Made by a program: the position numbers and the translations under genes. The notes beneath the pieces are model-generated. The model saw only the letters and a list, made by a program, of their open reading frames with translations. It made no database searches and was not told the DNA's origin. Source: OLB6 sp964467455 (GTDB lineage Bacteria > Bacteroidota > Ignavibacteria > Kapaibacteriales > Kapaibacteriaceae). Taken from it: DNA of 64,000 bases. Where the stretch lies: positions 1 through 64,000 of the forward strand of contig CAYXQJ010000016.1 of the NCBI GenBank assembly GCA_964467455.1. Direction: 5' to 3'. This document shows, in pieces, positions 16,580-24,748 of the stretch; positions within the stretch are counted from its first letter, which is position 1; each line of letters begins with the position of its first letter.

Positions 16580-17320
16580 TGCTCTCCACCAAACAAACGG
16601 TTTGGCCTCACTTACGATGACTACGAAGACGCCTTCGACGGGCTGATTGAATACCGTTCCGGGCGTTTTCATATTTTTTCCAACACGACTCAAGGCCAAC
16701 AACCAAACTTTCCGCGGGTTCGTTTCACGCTTGGCCACGAGTTGGCTCACTACTTCATTGATGAGCATCGGATAAAGTTGAAATCGGGAATTCCCTCCCA
16801 TCCATCCTACACGGATCGTCCGTCTAAGAATGTCGCGGAACAAGAGGCGGATTTGTTCGCTTCACATTTGCTCATGCCAACAGCGGAATTCCAGAAGGCG
16901 CTGACCGAGGTTGCGGAGGGGCTGAGCGGCATTATCAGTCTTGCGAGCACCTTTGGTGTTTCAATTCAAAGTGCTGCGCTACGCTATGCTGCCGCAAGTC
17001 GTTCTTGTTGCGCAGTTGTGATGTTCCGCGATGGCGGTAAACCGTGGTGGAGCGTCTCACCGGAATTGAAAGCGCTGGGACTGGAACACTTCCACCGCTT
17101 CGATACAGGATTGGTTCCCGGCTTGGTCGCTCCGCTGGCGCAGCGAGACGATCCAAATGCCTTGGGGGTTGGCACTCCACACAAAGGAACAATTGCCGCC
17201 AGCACTTGGTTCACTGAAATTCCAAGTGCATTTCCAAGTGATTTTCTTGTGGAAGAATCCGCCGTCCGGCTGCGAAGCCGAGGGGTGCTGACATTGCTGC
17301 AAGTGAAACTGCCTTCGTAA
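16580..17320 (+). pseudogene. ImmA/IrrE-family metallopeptidase lacking a normal 5' end
   Basis: The open frame encodes about 246 residues with the zinc motif in RFTLGHELAHYFIDEHR (HELAH at 16733-16747) and a preceding segment YEDAFDGLIEYRSGRFHIF typical of the family. There is no ATG, GTG or TTG in frame before the zinc motif; the first conventional start is the TTG inside HELAH itself. In-frame stops lie just upstream at 16568 and 16577. So the gene is either cut at its 5' end or frameshifted. Family members cleave or inactivate repressors, often with an XRE partner; an XRE gene lies 98 bases downstream. The break is next to the ubiquitin-like gene on the opposite strand. Confidence 0.7.
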
Positions 17321-17418
17321 TCTTCACCTGAACCGGTAAGCGCCGAGTTATTGACAGCGCCGGTGTGAGCAAGTTGTGCTTGCCTGCGAGGGCGCGAGCC
17401 GTCACTTTTAGACAACTG

Positions 17419-17775
17419 ATGTCTAAAACCCGCTACAGCGAACCGGCGACTCGACCAACCCGCTTGGGGGATTGGTTGCGGGAGTTGCGCGAAAAGCGGG
17501 AATTGCCGTTGCGCGAGGTCGCGGAGGCGGCGGGGATGGATTTGACGCATCTGCAAAAGATTGAACTGGGGCAACGGCTGCCGACGGAAGAACAGACCGC
17601 CCGGCTCGCGAAGTTTTTCAAACTGGATGAAACGGAAGTCCAAGCGCGTCGGATTGCGGAAAAGTTCCAGCATGATTATGCGGAGCATCCGGCGGTCAAA
17701 GAAGCCATTGGCATCCTTGCGGAAGAGGCAGGCATTTATACGACCGGCGGGAAGAGCGGAAAAAGTTCACGGTAG
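17419..17775 (+). CDS. XRE-family helix-turn-helix regulator
   Basis: 118 residues from ATG 17419. The HTH spans about residues 15-70 (LGDWLRELREKRELPLREVAEAAGMDLTHLQKIELGQRLPTEEQTARLAKFF), a clear Cro/C1-type domain. The C-terminal helix may dimerise. It ends 19 bases before the type III methyltransferase gene and may control it, as controller proteins do in other restriction systems. Alternatively it was the partner of the broken ImmA/IrrE gene upstream. Confidence 0.85.
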   Translation: MSKTRYSEPATRPTRLGDWLRELREKRELPLREVAEAAGMDLTHLQKIELGQRLPTEEQTARLAKFFKLDETEVQARRIAEKFQHDYAEHPAVKEAIGILAEEAGIYTTGGKSGKSSR

Positions 17776-17794
17776 CGCACAAACGATACGACTC

Positions 17795-19435
17795 ATGCCA
17801 TCATTGAATTTCAAAGGGAAAGCGCTGGTACAGAATTTCCATCTGCTCGTGCCGTTTCATGAGCTGAAGCCGGTGAAAGCCAAGAGTTTGACGGCGAAAC
17901 CGAGCTTGCACGACAATCTCGTGGTTCATGGCGACAACCTGAAAGCACTCAAGGCACTGCTCCCGTATTACCACGGCAGAGTGAAATGTATTTACACAGA
18001 CCCGCCCTACAACACGGGCAATGAATCCTGGGTTTACAATGACAATGTGAACTCCCCCATGGTGCAAGAGTGGTTGGGCAAGGTGGTGGATCGCGAGGAC
18101 CTGACGCGCCACGACAAGTGGCTTTGCATGATGATGCCGAGACTGAAGCTATTGCGCGAATTTCTGACGGACGACGGCGTGATTTTTGTTTCGATTGATG
18201 ACAACGAAGTTCATTGGTTGCGTGCCTTGATGGACGAGGTTTTTGGTGAGGAAAATTTCGTAGAGCAGTTCGTCTGGAAAAAGAGTTATGGCGGCGGGGC
18301 AAAAGAACGATTCGTCGTGCGGCAGCATGAGTATTGTTTGATGTATGCGCGGAGAAAGGAATCGCTCCAAGACCTTTGGCTGCCTCCTGACGAAGACGCT
18401 GAAGCCCGCTATTACAAATACCGAGACGCGAAGTTCAAAGAACGAGGGCCTTATAGGATGAAGCCTTTGGAAGCAACCAAGAGCATGGATCGCAGGGAAA
18501 ACCTTGTGTATCCAATTAAAGGCCCCGACGGTAAGGCAATCAACCCCAAGCGACAGTGGTGGTGGAGCCGGGATCGAGTTCAAGCTGCTTTGAAAAACGA
18601 TGACCTTGTATTCATCAAGACTGCGGACGGCTACTCGGTATCCTACAAACAGTATCTCATGGATGAGGAGGGCGAAAAGCGGGGTGCGAAGCCCTTCTCG
18701 ATCATCGATAAAATCTATACGCAAGAAGGCACTGCCGACCTTCGTGAACTCTTTGACGACCAAGTCGTGCTCCAGTTTCCAAAGCCCGTTAATATGATTA
18801 AGCGCTTTGTCTATCTTTCGACAGAATCAGACAAAGGTGATGTGGTGCTTGATTGCACAGGCGGCTCAGGAACAACAGCGCAAGCTGTGTTAGCGCTCAA
18901 CAAAGAGGACGGTGGGAACCGCCGCTTCTTGCTTATTGAGTGTGAAGATTACGCTGACAAAATCACCGCCGAGCGCGTGCGCCGCGTTATCAATGGCGTA
19001 CCGAAAGCGAGGGACGAGGCCTTGCAAAAAGGTTTGGGTGGAACGTTTACGTTCGTCGAGGTTGGCAACCCGATGCACATGGAATCGTTGCTGAAGGGTA
19101 ACAAGCTGCCGAGCTTCGAGGATTTGGCGGGCTACGTGTTTTACACGGCTACGGGTGAGGATTTTGACAGCCGGGCCATCAACAAGAAAACGGGATTCAT
19201 CGGCACAAGCGAGCGGTATGATGTGTATCTGTTCTACGAGCCTGACCTGAATTACCTCAAACAGACCGCGCTAACTTTGGACATGGCGCGCGGGTTGCCA
19301 AAGGGTAGCGGGAAGCGGCGGCTGGTGTTCGCGCCAACGAAGTATCTGGACGGCATCCATCTGGAGGAACACCGGATTGATTTCTGCCAGTTGCCGTTTG
19401 AAATCTACAAGGCGATCAAGCCGAAGAAGGCATGA
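17795..19435 (+). CDS. mod: Type III restriction-modification methyltransferase (Mod)
   Basis: 546 residues. The catalytic motif TDPPYNTGNE is near residue 68 and the AdoMet motif DCTGGSGTTAQAV near 353, the order of the beta class of adenine methyltransferases. The middle part should hold the target recognition domain. ATG 17795 was chosen because the protein then starts MPSLNFKGKALVQNFH; the frame is open further upstream but overlaps the XRE gene. Mod would recognise an asymmetric site and methylate one strand, both for protection and for cleavage as a complex with Res. Its stop overlaps the start of res by four bases (ATGA). Confidence 0.92.
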   Translation: MPSLNFKGKALVQNFHLLVPFHELKPVKAKSLTAKPSLHDNLVVHGDNLKALKALLPYYHGRVKCIYTDPPYNTGNESWVYNDNVNSPMVQEWLGKVVDREDLTRHDKWLCMMMPRLKLLREFLTDDGVIFVSIDDNEVHWLRALMDEVFGEENFVEQFVWKKSYGGGAKERFVVRQHEYCLMYARRKESLQDLWLPPDEDAEARYYKYRDAKFKERGPYRMKPLEATKSMDRRENLVYPIKGPDGKAINPKRQWWWSRDRVQAALKNDDLVFIKTADGYSVSYKQYLMDEEGEKRGAKPFSIIDKIYTQEGTADLRELFDDQVVLQFPKPVNMIKRFVYLSTESDKGDVVLDCTGGSGTTAQAVLALNKEDGGNRRFLLIECEDYADKITAERVRRVINGVPKARDEALQKGLGGTFTFVEVGNPMHMESLLKGNKLPSFEDLAGYVFYTATGEDFDSRAINKKTGFIGTSERYDVYLFYEPDLNYLKQTALTLDMARGLPKGSGKRRLVFAPTKYLDGIHLEEHRIDFCQLPFEIYKAIKPKKA

Positions 19436-21939
19436 AGCTGAAGGAATATCAGGAACGCACGCTCAAGGAGACGAAAGTCTTTCTGGAGCAGCTTGCTGTC
19501 TGGCGTGGAAAGGCGCGTGATGGCGAGGACTGGTTATTCGATTTCGCGGAGAAGGCATGGGAAAAGGCCGATGTCGGTCGCATCTATTTGAAAAAGCGGG
19601 ACGGGCTGGGTCGCCCGCTGCCGGTGTTCTGTCTCAAGATTCCCACGGGCGGTGGCAAGACGTTGCTGGCGGTAAAGACGATTGACCTGGCTCATAGTCT
19701 TTACCTGAAAAGGCAGACTGGTTTGGTGGTGTGGATTGTGCCGACGCTGCAAATCTACCGCCAGACATTGCAGCGCTTGAAGGACCGTGATGATCCCTAT
19801 CGGCAACATCTCGACATGGTGTCAGCGGGCAAGACGTTGATTCTGGAAAAATCGGATGGGTTCGCTCCGCAAGATGTGGATGAACATTTGTGCGTTCTCC
19901 TGCTGATGCTGCCATCGGCATCGCGGGCGAACAAAGAGGCGTTGCGGATGTTCAAGGACGCTGGCGCGTTTCAGGCGTTCTTCCCACCGGACGAGGACAA
20001 GGACGGGCACGCGGCGTTGCTGAAGCGCGTGAAGAATCTCGACACCTTTGAGGGCGAAGATGCGTATTGGGGACGGCAGGTGAAGACGTCGCTCGGGAAT
20101 ACGATCCGGATGCTGGAGCCCATCATCATTCTGGACGAGGGTCACAAGGCTTACAGCGAACAAGCGCAAGACACGCTGCGGAATTTGAATCCGTGCATGA
20201 TCGTGGAACTGACCGCCACGCCGCCAAAGGAAGCCAATAAGTTAGTCGTCATCAGCGGCGATGAGTTACACAAGGAAGAGATGATCAAGCTCGACCTGCA
20301 TGTGGTGAACAAAGCGAGCACGAACTGGCGGGATACAATGCGGGCCGCAATGGAGCGGCGGGATGATTTGGAGGAGAAAGCCCACGATTACGAGGCGAAC
20401 ACCAACGTGTATATCCGCCCCATTTGCCTGGTGCAAGTGGAGCGCACGGGCAAGGAACAGCGCGACGGAAAGTTGATTCATGCAGAAGACGTGCGCGAAT
20501 ATCTGATCGGGCAAGGCGTGCCGAAGGATTGGATCGCAGTAAAATCGTCAGAGACGGATGAGTTGAAAGATCACGATGACGTGGGTGGTTTGATGGTGCG
20601 CGACTGCCCGGTGCGTTACATCATCACGAAACAGGCGTTGCAAGAGGGCTGGGATTGTTCGTTCGCCTATGTGCTCACGATTCTTACGAATCCGCACTCA
20701 AAGACGGCGATGACGCAACTGGTAGGGCGCATCTTGCGCCAGCCTTATGCGCGCAAAACGCACATTCCCGCCTTGGATGAAAGCTACGTCTATTGCTTCC
20801 AACGCACGAAACTGCTGGATGAAGTGCGTGAAGGTTTCAAGCGCGAGGGTCTGGAAGAAATGGCCGGGCGCATTGTGAAAGACGCGGCGGACCTGCTGCC
20901 AGCCGAATTAAAGGATGTTGTTCCGCGCAAGCAGTTCAAGGATGCGGCGGCGAACATGGTGCTACCAGCCTTCGTGATGCGGGACGGCAAGGATTGGAGA
21001 CTCGTGAGCTACGAAGCTGACATTCTTTCGCGCGTGCGTTGGGATGAAGCGGACGTAACACCCCTCTATAAACTGGAATTGAGTCTCGAAGAAAAGCGGG
21101 ACGTGGAATTGCGCACCGGGTTGGAAGTGGAATTGACCGGGTTCGCGAAACGCGTTCGCGATGAAGTCGCAGCGGGCGGTGCCGTGCAATTTGATTTTGC
21201 CTACGCCGCCGGGCACTTGCTGGATGTGGTCCCGAATCCGTGGATTGGCTACGAGTTTGTCGAGCGGGTTTTTGGCAAACTGCTGACGAAGTGGAAAGGC
21301 AAGGAATCCGTGGTGGCCAACAACCTGGTGTTCATCTTGGAGGAATTGCGCAAGCGACTGGAGACAGAGCGCGACCGACTGGCGGAAACAGCGTTCAACG
21401 AAATGCTGGACAAGGATGAGTTGCGATTCATCGTGGTCGTGCGCGACCTGGGAATGCATCGCCTCCCGAAGAAGATGCAATTGCCCAAATCGGCAGTGCG
21501 GGCGACGCGGTTGGACGGCAGTCAGTTTGAGATGAATCTGTTTGATCCGGTGCCGGATGACGCCATGAATTCGCTGGAGCGCGAAGTGGCGTCATTCCTG
21601 GATGAGCAGAGTCACCTGTATTTCTGGTATCGAAATATTCCGCATTACGGCTACTACGTGCAGGGTTGGCAGAAGTCGCGCATCTACGCGGATTTCATCT
21701 TCACGTTGCATGGCGGAGACAAGAGCGATTTTCGCAAAGTGTTTGTTCTGGAAACTAAAGGGCTGCACCTGAAAAACGAAAACACGGCCTACAAGCAGTC
21801 GGTGTTTGCGTTATGCAACAAACACGCAAAGAAGAAGACGTGGAACGATCTCGTGCCCGCGATGCGCGACAAGGAAATATCCTACGAGGTTGTGTTTCAG
21901 GATGAGTGGGAACAAAAGCTGAATGTGTTGCTGGCGTAG
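19432..21939 (+). CDS. res: Type III restriction enzyme (Res), helicase-nuclease
   Basis: 835 residues. An SF2 helicase core has Walker A at about 72 (PTGGGKTLLA), Walker B/DExH as ILDEGHKA near 233, motif III TATP, and QLVGRILRQPYARK near 430. The C-terminal nuclease-like end shows FVLETKGLHLKNENTAYK at about 770, the E-x-K part of a PD-(D/E)xK site. The length is close to the family norm and no break is seen, so the system appears intact. Translation is probably coupled to mod through the ATGA overlap. Confidence 0.92.
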   Translation: MKLKEYQERTLKETKVFLEQLAVWRGKARDGEDWLFDFAEKAWEKADVGRIYLKKRDGLGRPLPVFCLKIPTGGGKTLLAVKTIDLAHSLYLKRQTGLVVWIVPTLQIYRQTLQRLKDRDDPYRQHLDMVSAGKTLILEKSDGFAPQDVDEHLCVLLLMLPSASRANKEALRMFKDAGAFQAFFPPDEDKDGHAALLKRVKNLDTFEGEDAYWGRQVKTSLGNTIRMLEPIIILDEGHKAYSEQAQDTLRNLNPCMIVELTATPPKEANKLVVISGDELHKEEMIKLDLHVVNKASTNWRDTMRAAMERRDDLEEKAHDYEANTNVYIRPICLVQVERTGKEQRDGKLIHAEDVREYLIGQGVPKDWIAVKSSETDELKDHDDVGGLMVRDCPVRYIITKQALQEGWDCSFAYVLTILTNPHSKTAMTQLVGRILRQPYARKTHIPALDESYVYCFQRTKLLDEVREGFKREGLEEMAGRIVKDAADLLPAELKDVVPRKQFKDAAANMVLPAFVMRDGKDWRLVSYEADILSRVRWDEADVTPLYKLELSLEEKRDVELRTGLEVELTGFAKRVRDEVAAGGAVQFDFAYAAGHLLDVVPNPWIGYEFVERVFGKLLTKWKGKESVVANNLVFILEELRKRLETERDRLAETAFNEMLDKDELRFIVVVRDLGMHRLPKKMQLPKSAVRATRLDGSQFEMNLFDPVPDDAMNSLEREVASFLDEQSHLYFWYRNIPHYGYYVQGWQKSRIYADFIFTLHGGDKSDFRKVFVLETKGLHLKNENTAYKQSVFALCNKHAKKKTWNDLVPAMRDKEISYEVVFQDEWEQKLNVLLA

Positions 21940-21950
21940 GCGCAGCGTCT

Positions 21951-22529
21951 TCAGCTTCGTGAGCGAGGCGGGCGCGGACTTGCGCCGCGAACGGCGCGAC
22001 CAACCCCTTTGACTTTCAACATGGCCAATGCGAGTTCGCGCATGGCGGCGTCGGGAATTTTCGTTGGGAGCAATTGCGCGAAGCGGCCTCGCGTTTCGTC
22101 CAAGGTGGGCGCGTCAGGCTCGCCAAACCCGAAGAACTTACCGTTACCACTGCGGATGATGGGAAGGAATTTCTGTTTCTGTCCGTCCTGCGATTCACCC
22201 ATGAGCACGACGACTTCGCGGCGATCAATCGCCTCCGACGGTGCTTCGGTTTCGTCGAACTTTTCGTCTGGCTTGGCAAACTTCGCCCAGGCTTCGAGCG
22301 CCATAACGACGGCCGTTGCCGCGTGCGCAATGCACATGAGGCGGGCGTTGGTGGCGAAGTCGTCCTTGGCTGCGCCGTCCGCCAGAGATTCCGGCATGAG
22401 CATCAGCGGGCCGTCCGGGCCAATCATGAAAAGTGTGGGCGGCATCCGTCCCATGTTGCGCATTGAGAAACTGGCGTAGTGCTCTGCCTGCGCGAGCAGA
22501 TCGTCGAGGCTTTTAAGATTCGTATTCAA
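21951..22529 (-). CDS. Hypothetical protein, 192 residues
   Basis: I do not recognise this family. The N-terminus has MNTNLKSLDDLLAQAEHYASFSMRNMGRMPPTLFM, then a helical Ala/Met-rich region (IAHAATAVVMALEAWAKFA) and a beta-like segment (REVVVLMGESQDGQKQKFLPIIR). It has no signal peptide and looks like a small soluble accessory protein of plasmid type. It converges with res, the two stops being only 11 bases apart. Confidence 0.65.
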   Translation of the reverse strand: MNTNLKSLDDLLAQAEHYASFSMRNMGRMPPTLFMIGPDGPLMLMPESLADGAAKDDFATNARLMCIAHAATAVVMALEAWAKFAKPDEKFDETEAPSEAIDRREVVVLMGESQDGQKQKFLPIIRSGNGKFFGFGEPDAPTLDETRGRFAQLLPTKIPDAAMRELALAMLKVKGVGRAVRGASPRPPRSRS

Positions 22530-22545
22530 CCAAGGTCGAGAGGTT

Positions 22546-22803
22546 TCACCTAGCTGCTAGAACGCCGGTATCCGATTTCATGGCAAGCTCACCCCTGTCG
22601 TGGGCGAGTCCTATCAGCATGGCGACGCCGGGATTCTGTGATACAAACACGCGAGCCCGAGTCGGGGTTTTCGGTTTACCTGCGTCAATAATTCTGATTT
22701 CCGCGATCCAATCGTGGCCACAAGGAATCACGTATTGTAACCACAAACCTCCAGCTTTACCGAGCTTGATGAGTGAGCCAGTGACAGTATGAATTTTCAT
22801 CAT
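22546..22803 (-). CDS. Small hypothetical protein, 85 residues
   Basis: The beta-rich sequence (GGLWLQYVIPCGHDWIAEIRIIDAG, RARVFVSQNPGVAML) has no family that I recognise. Its ATG overlaps the stop of the preceding gene by four bases (22800-22803), so the two are translationally coupled. No metal site can be asserted from the single CGH segment. Confidence 0.6.
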   Translation of the reverse strand: MMKIHTVTGSLIKLGKAGGLWLQYVIPCGHDWIAEIRIIDAGKPKTPTRARVFVSQNPGVAMLIGLAHDRGELAMKSDTGVLAAR

Positions 22804-23168
22804 TCGGGATATAATTCGACGAGCGTGGCAAGTTCAGCCGGGTTGCTCTGGTGTTTTTTCAAGAGGTTGGCGAATTCATCCGATTCGGGATCGCCCGTTT
22901 CCAACATATCCGCAATAAACTGGATTGCGTCCGCGTTCGACCTCTGTTCCTTCACCAGCGCCAACAATTGGCTGGTGGTATAATATCCTGGCCTGATGCC
23001 ATAAGCCGGGGCTGCATCGGCCTCGGGGTCGGGAATCAACAGCACCGAATCCTCCGGGATGCTTCCGCCCGATTCTGGTAATCCTGATTGTTTCACAAGC
23101 GCAATTAACTTATAGGCTTTGGACTCCCGAATCGCAATTCGGCAATCGCTCAACCTTGACCAGCGCAC
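22800..23168 (-). CDS. Hypothetical protein, about 122 residues
   Basis: Unrecognised. Ser/Pro/Asp-rich middle (GGSIPEDSVLLIPDPEADAAP) and a helical C-terminus (TSQLLALVKEQRSNADAIQFIADMLETGD). The start is uncertain: a GTG at 23168 follows GGAGGT with almost no spacing, so a downstream start is possible. It overlaps the next gene by four bases. The 162 bases between it and the formyltransferase gene hold nothing that I recognise. Confidence 0.55.
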   Translation of the reverse strand: MRWSRLSDCRIAIRESKAYKLIALVKQSGLPESGGSIPEDSVLLIPDPEADAAPAYGIRPGYYTTSQLLALVKEQRSNADAIQFIADMLETGDPESDEFANLLKKHQSNPAELATLVELYPE

Positions 23169-23330
23169 ACCTCCGCGCGCAATTCATAAAGGCAAGAATC
23201 CTGGCGGAGCGAGGAGGGTCAAGGTGGAGGCGCTTGGCGAAGTTCTACCTGCTTCGCGCACTACCTTGACGCCCGGAGCAGAGCCATAAAATGTCAGCCG
23301 ACAGACGCGCGCGGATGATGCAACCTTGCG

Positions 23331-24098
23331 TCAAGCTGCCAAGAAGTATTGAGCGGGTTCTTCGTGCATCGTCCAAGCCTGCGACGCGCCAGAAAGCGAT
23401 TCATCTGAATCAAGGATGTCCGTCACGGACCTTCGGATGAATCCGTGCATCTGCGGCCAGGTGATGCGGTGCATATCAATGGCGTTGATGCCGGGTGGAA
23501 TCGCTACAGGATGCGAGCGGGCGACGAATTCACCATCGTCAATTACTTCGCTGACCTTGTGCATGGTCAGGACCAAATGCTTGAGCCCATCGCGCTGCAT
23601 CGCAGCAATCGGGTCAGGGCCAGGATACGAGGGCCAAGTCGAACCACTGTGGTGAAAGTTGTAGAATCCCAGTCGCGGAACTTCGATGAGCCAATTCGGA
23701 ATCTTTTGACCGAAGGTCGCCATCAAACAAAGGTCCGGCTTCCAGTCGTTGAGGATCAATTCCTGGAACTCAGACGATTTCACTCGCCCGGCGAAGACGG
23801 GTAGTTGTCGCGATGCAGCGAATCGGCGAACAAGTGTTTCGTCGTCCGGCGTGTGGGGATATTTCCACAGGCGAACCTTGGCATTGGTGAACGGCTGGGT
23901 GGGGTCGTCGGTGGCGACGCCAACGACTTCAACGCGCTCGGCCAAGTCGCCAAACAGCAATTCAGTGAGGACGTGGTAACCACCCATGAAGCTGCCAAAC
24001 ACAACGACTCGCGCCGGACGTTGGGAGTCGTTTCGTAGATGGGGCGCGTTTCGGAGTCCATTGACCCCGCTGATTGGAAACCAGTCTTGCGCATTCAT
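23331..24098 (-). CDS. Formyltransferase-family protein
   Basis: About 255 residues with the fold signature of methionyl-tRNA formyltransferase-like enzymes: VVVFGSFMGGYHVLTELL at the start, a hydrophobic core and GFYNFHHSGSTWPSYPGPDPIAAM, in which N-x-H-x-S-x-P resembles the catalytic segment. The closing region differs from true tRNA formyltransferase, so the acceptor is unknown; sugar amine and small-molecule formyltransferases are alternatives. ATG 24098 was chosen because the upstream open frame lacks similarity and runs into the trbJ remnant. No strong ribosome site is seen. Confidence 0.7.
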   Translation of the reverse strand: MNAQDWFPISGVNGLRNAPHLRNDSQRPARVVVFGSFMGGYHVLTELLFGDLAERVEVVGVATDDPTQPFTNAKVRLWKYPHTPDDETLVRRFAASRQLPVFAGRVKSSEFQELILNDWKPDLCLMATFGQKIPNWLIEVPRLGFYNFHHSGSTWPSYPGPDPIAAMQRDGLKHLVLTMHKVSEVIDDGEFVARSHPVAIPPGINAIDMHRITWPQMHGFIRRSVTDILDSDESLSGASQAWTMHEEPAQYFLAA

Positions 24099-24153
24099 GG
24101 GGCGACGCGGCAAGCGCGAACCAAGATTTCGCACTGGAAGTAAAAACCGCAAG

Positions 24154-24486
24154 TTATTTGTTAAAAAAAGTTTGCACCCACGATCGCACAAGTGTCTGGC
24201 CGATTTCCATCTTGCGTAGGTCGCTGACGAGCGGTTGGACGGTTGTAAGCAAGACCGCCTTTGGGTCACCAAACAGGCTCTCGTAGTGTTTGAACTCGTT
24301 GAGTTGATCTTCGAGGGTTTGAATCTGCTGCACTTGGTTCTGAATCATCTCGACATACTTCGCGATTTCTTGCGCCGTGTTGATGACCGATTGGATGGTG
24401 TTTGCCGGGTCGTAAACGACCCATTGCGCGCGTGCCGGGACGCTGACGCCGAGTGTCACGAGCGCGAGTGCGATAAACTTCTTCAT
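24154..24486 (-). pseudogene. trbJ: Truncated TrbJ/VirB5-type conjugative transfer protein
   Basis: 110 residues where the family usually has well over 200. A signal peptide (MKKFIALALVTLGVSVPARAQ) is followed by WVVYDPANTIQSVINTAQEIAKYVEMIQNQVQQIQTLEDQLNEFKHYESLFGDPKAV, the classic N-terminal coiled coil of TrbJ. The frame ends soon after LRKMEIGQTLVRSW, so the C-terminal half is missing. TrbJ/VirB5 is a periplasmic part of type IV secretion; a fragment like this could not complete a channel. Other transfer-operon remnants lie on the same strand at 34.1-34.7 kb. Confidence 0.8.
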
Positions 24487-24748
24487 GGTGTGCCTTTCGT
24501 TATGTTGTCGCTGTCGGCGGCAACACGCCGCCAATCACGAAAGAGGATTTACCACCAAGCGAAGGCGGCGTGGTGTATCACATGCACAGCTTCCGGCGAA
24601 GTCCTTGGACGTGGCAAAGGAAGGAAACTTGACGAACTACGAAAAGGCGAGAGCGAGACTGAAAACTACGTTCCTGCGAAATTGGACGGAAGTTGAATCT
24701 TGAAAACTGCCTTGCGAATCAGGCGTCAGACCCCGTTGAAGTCTGAGT

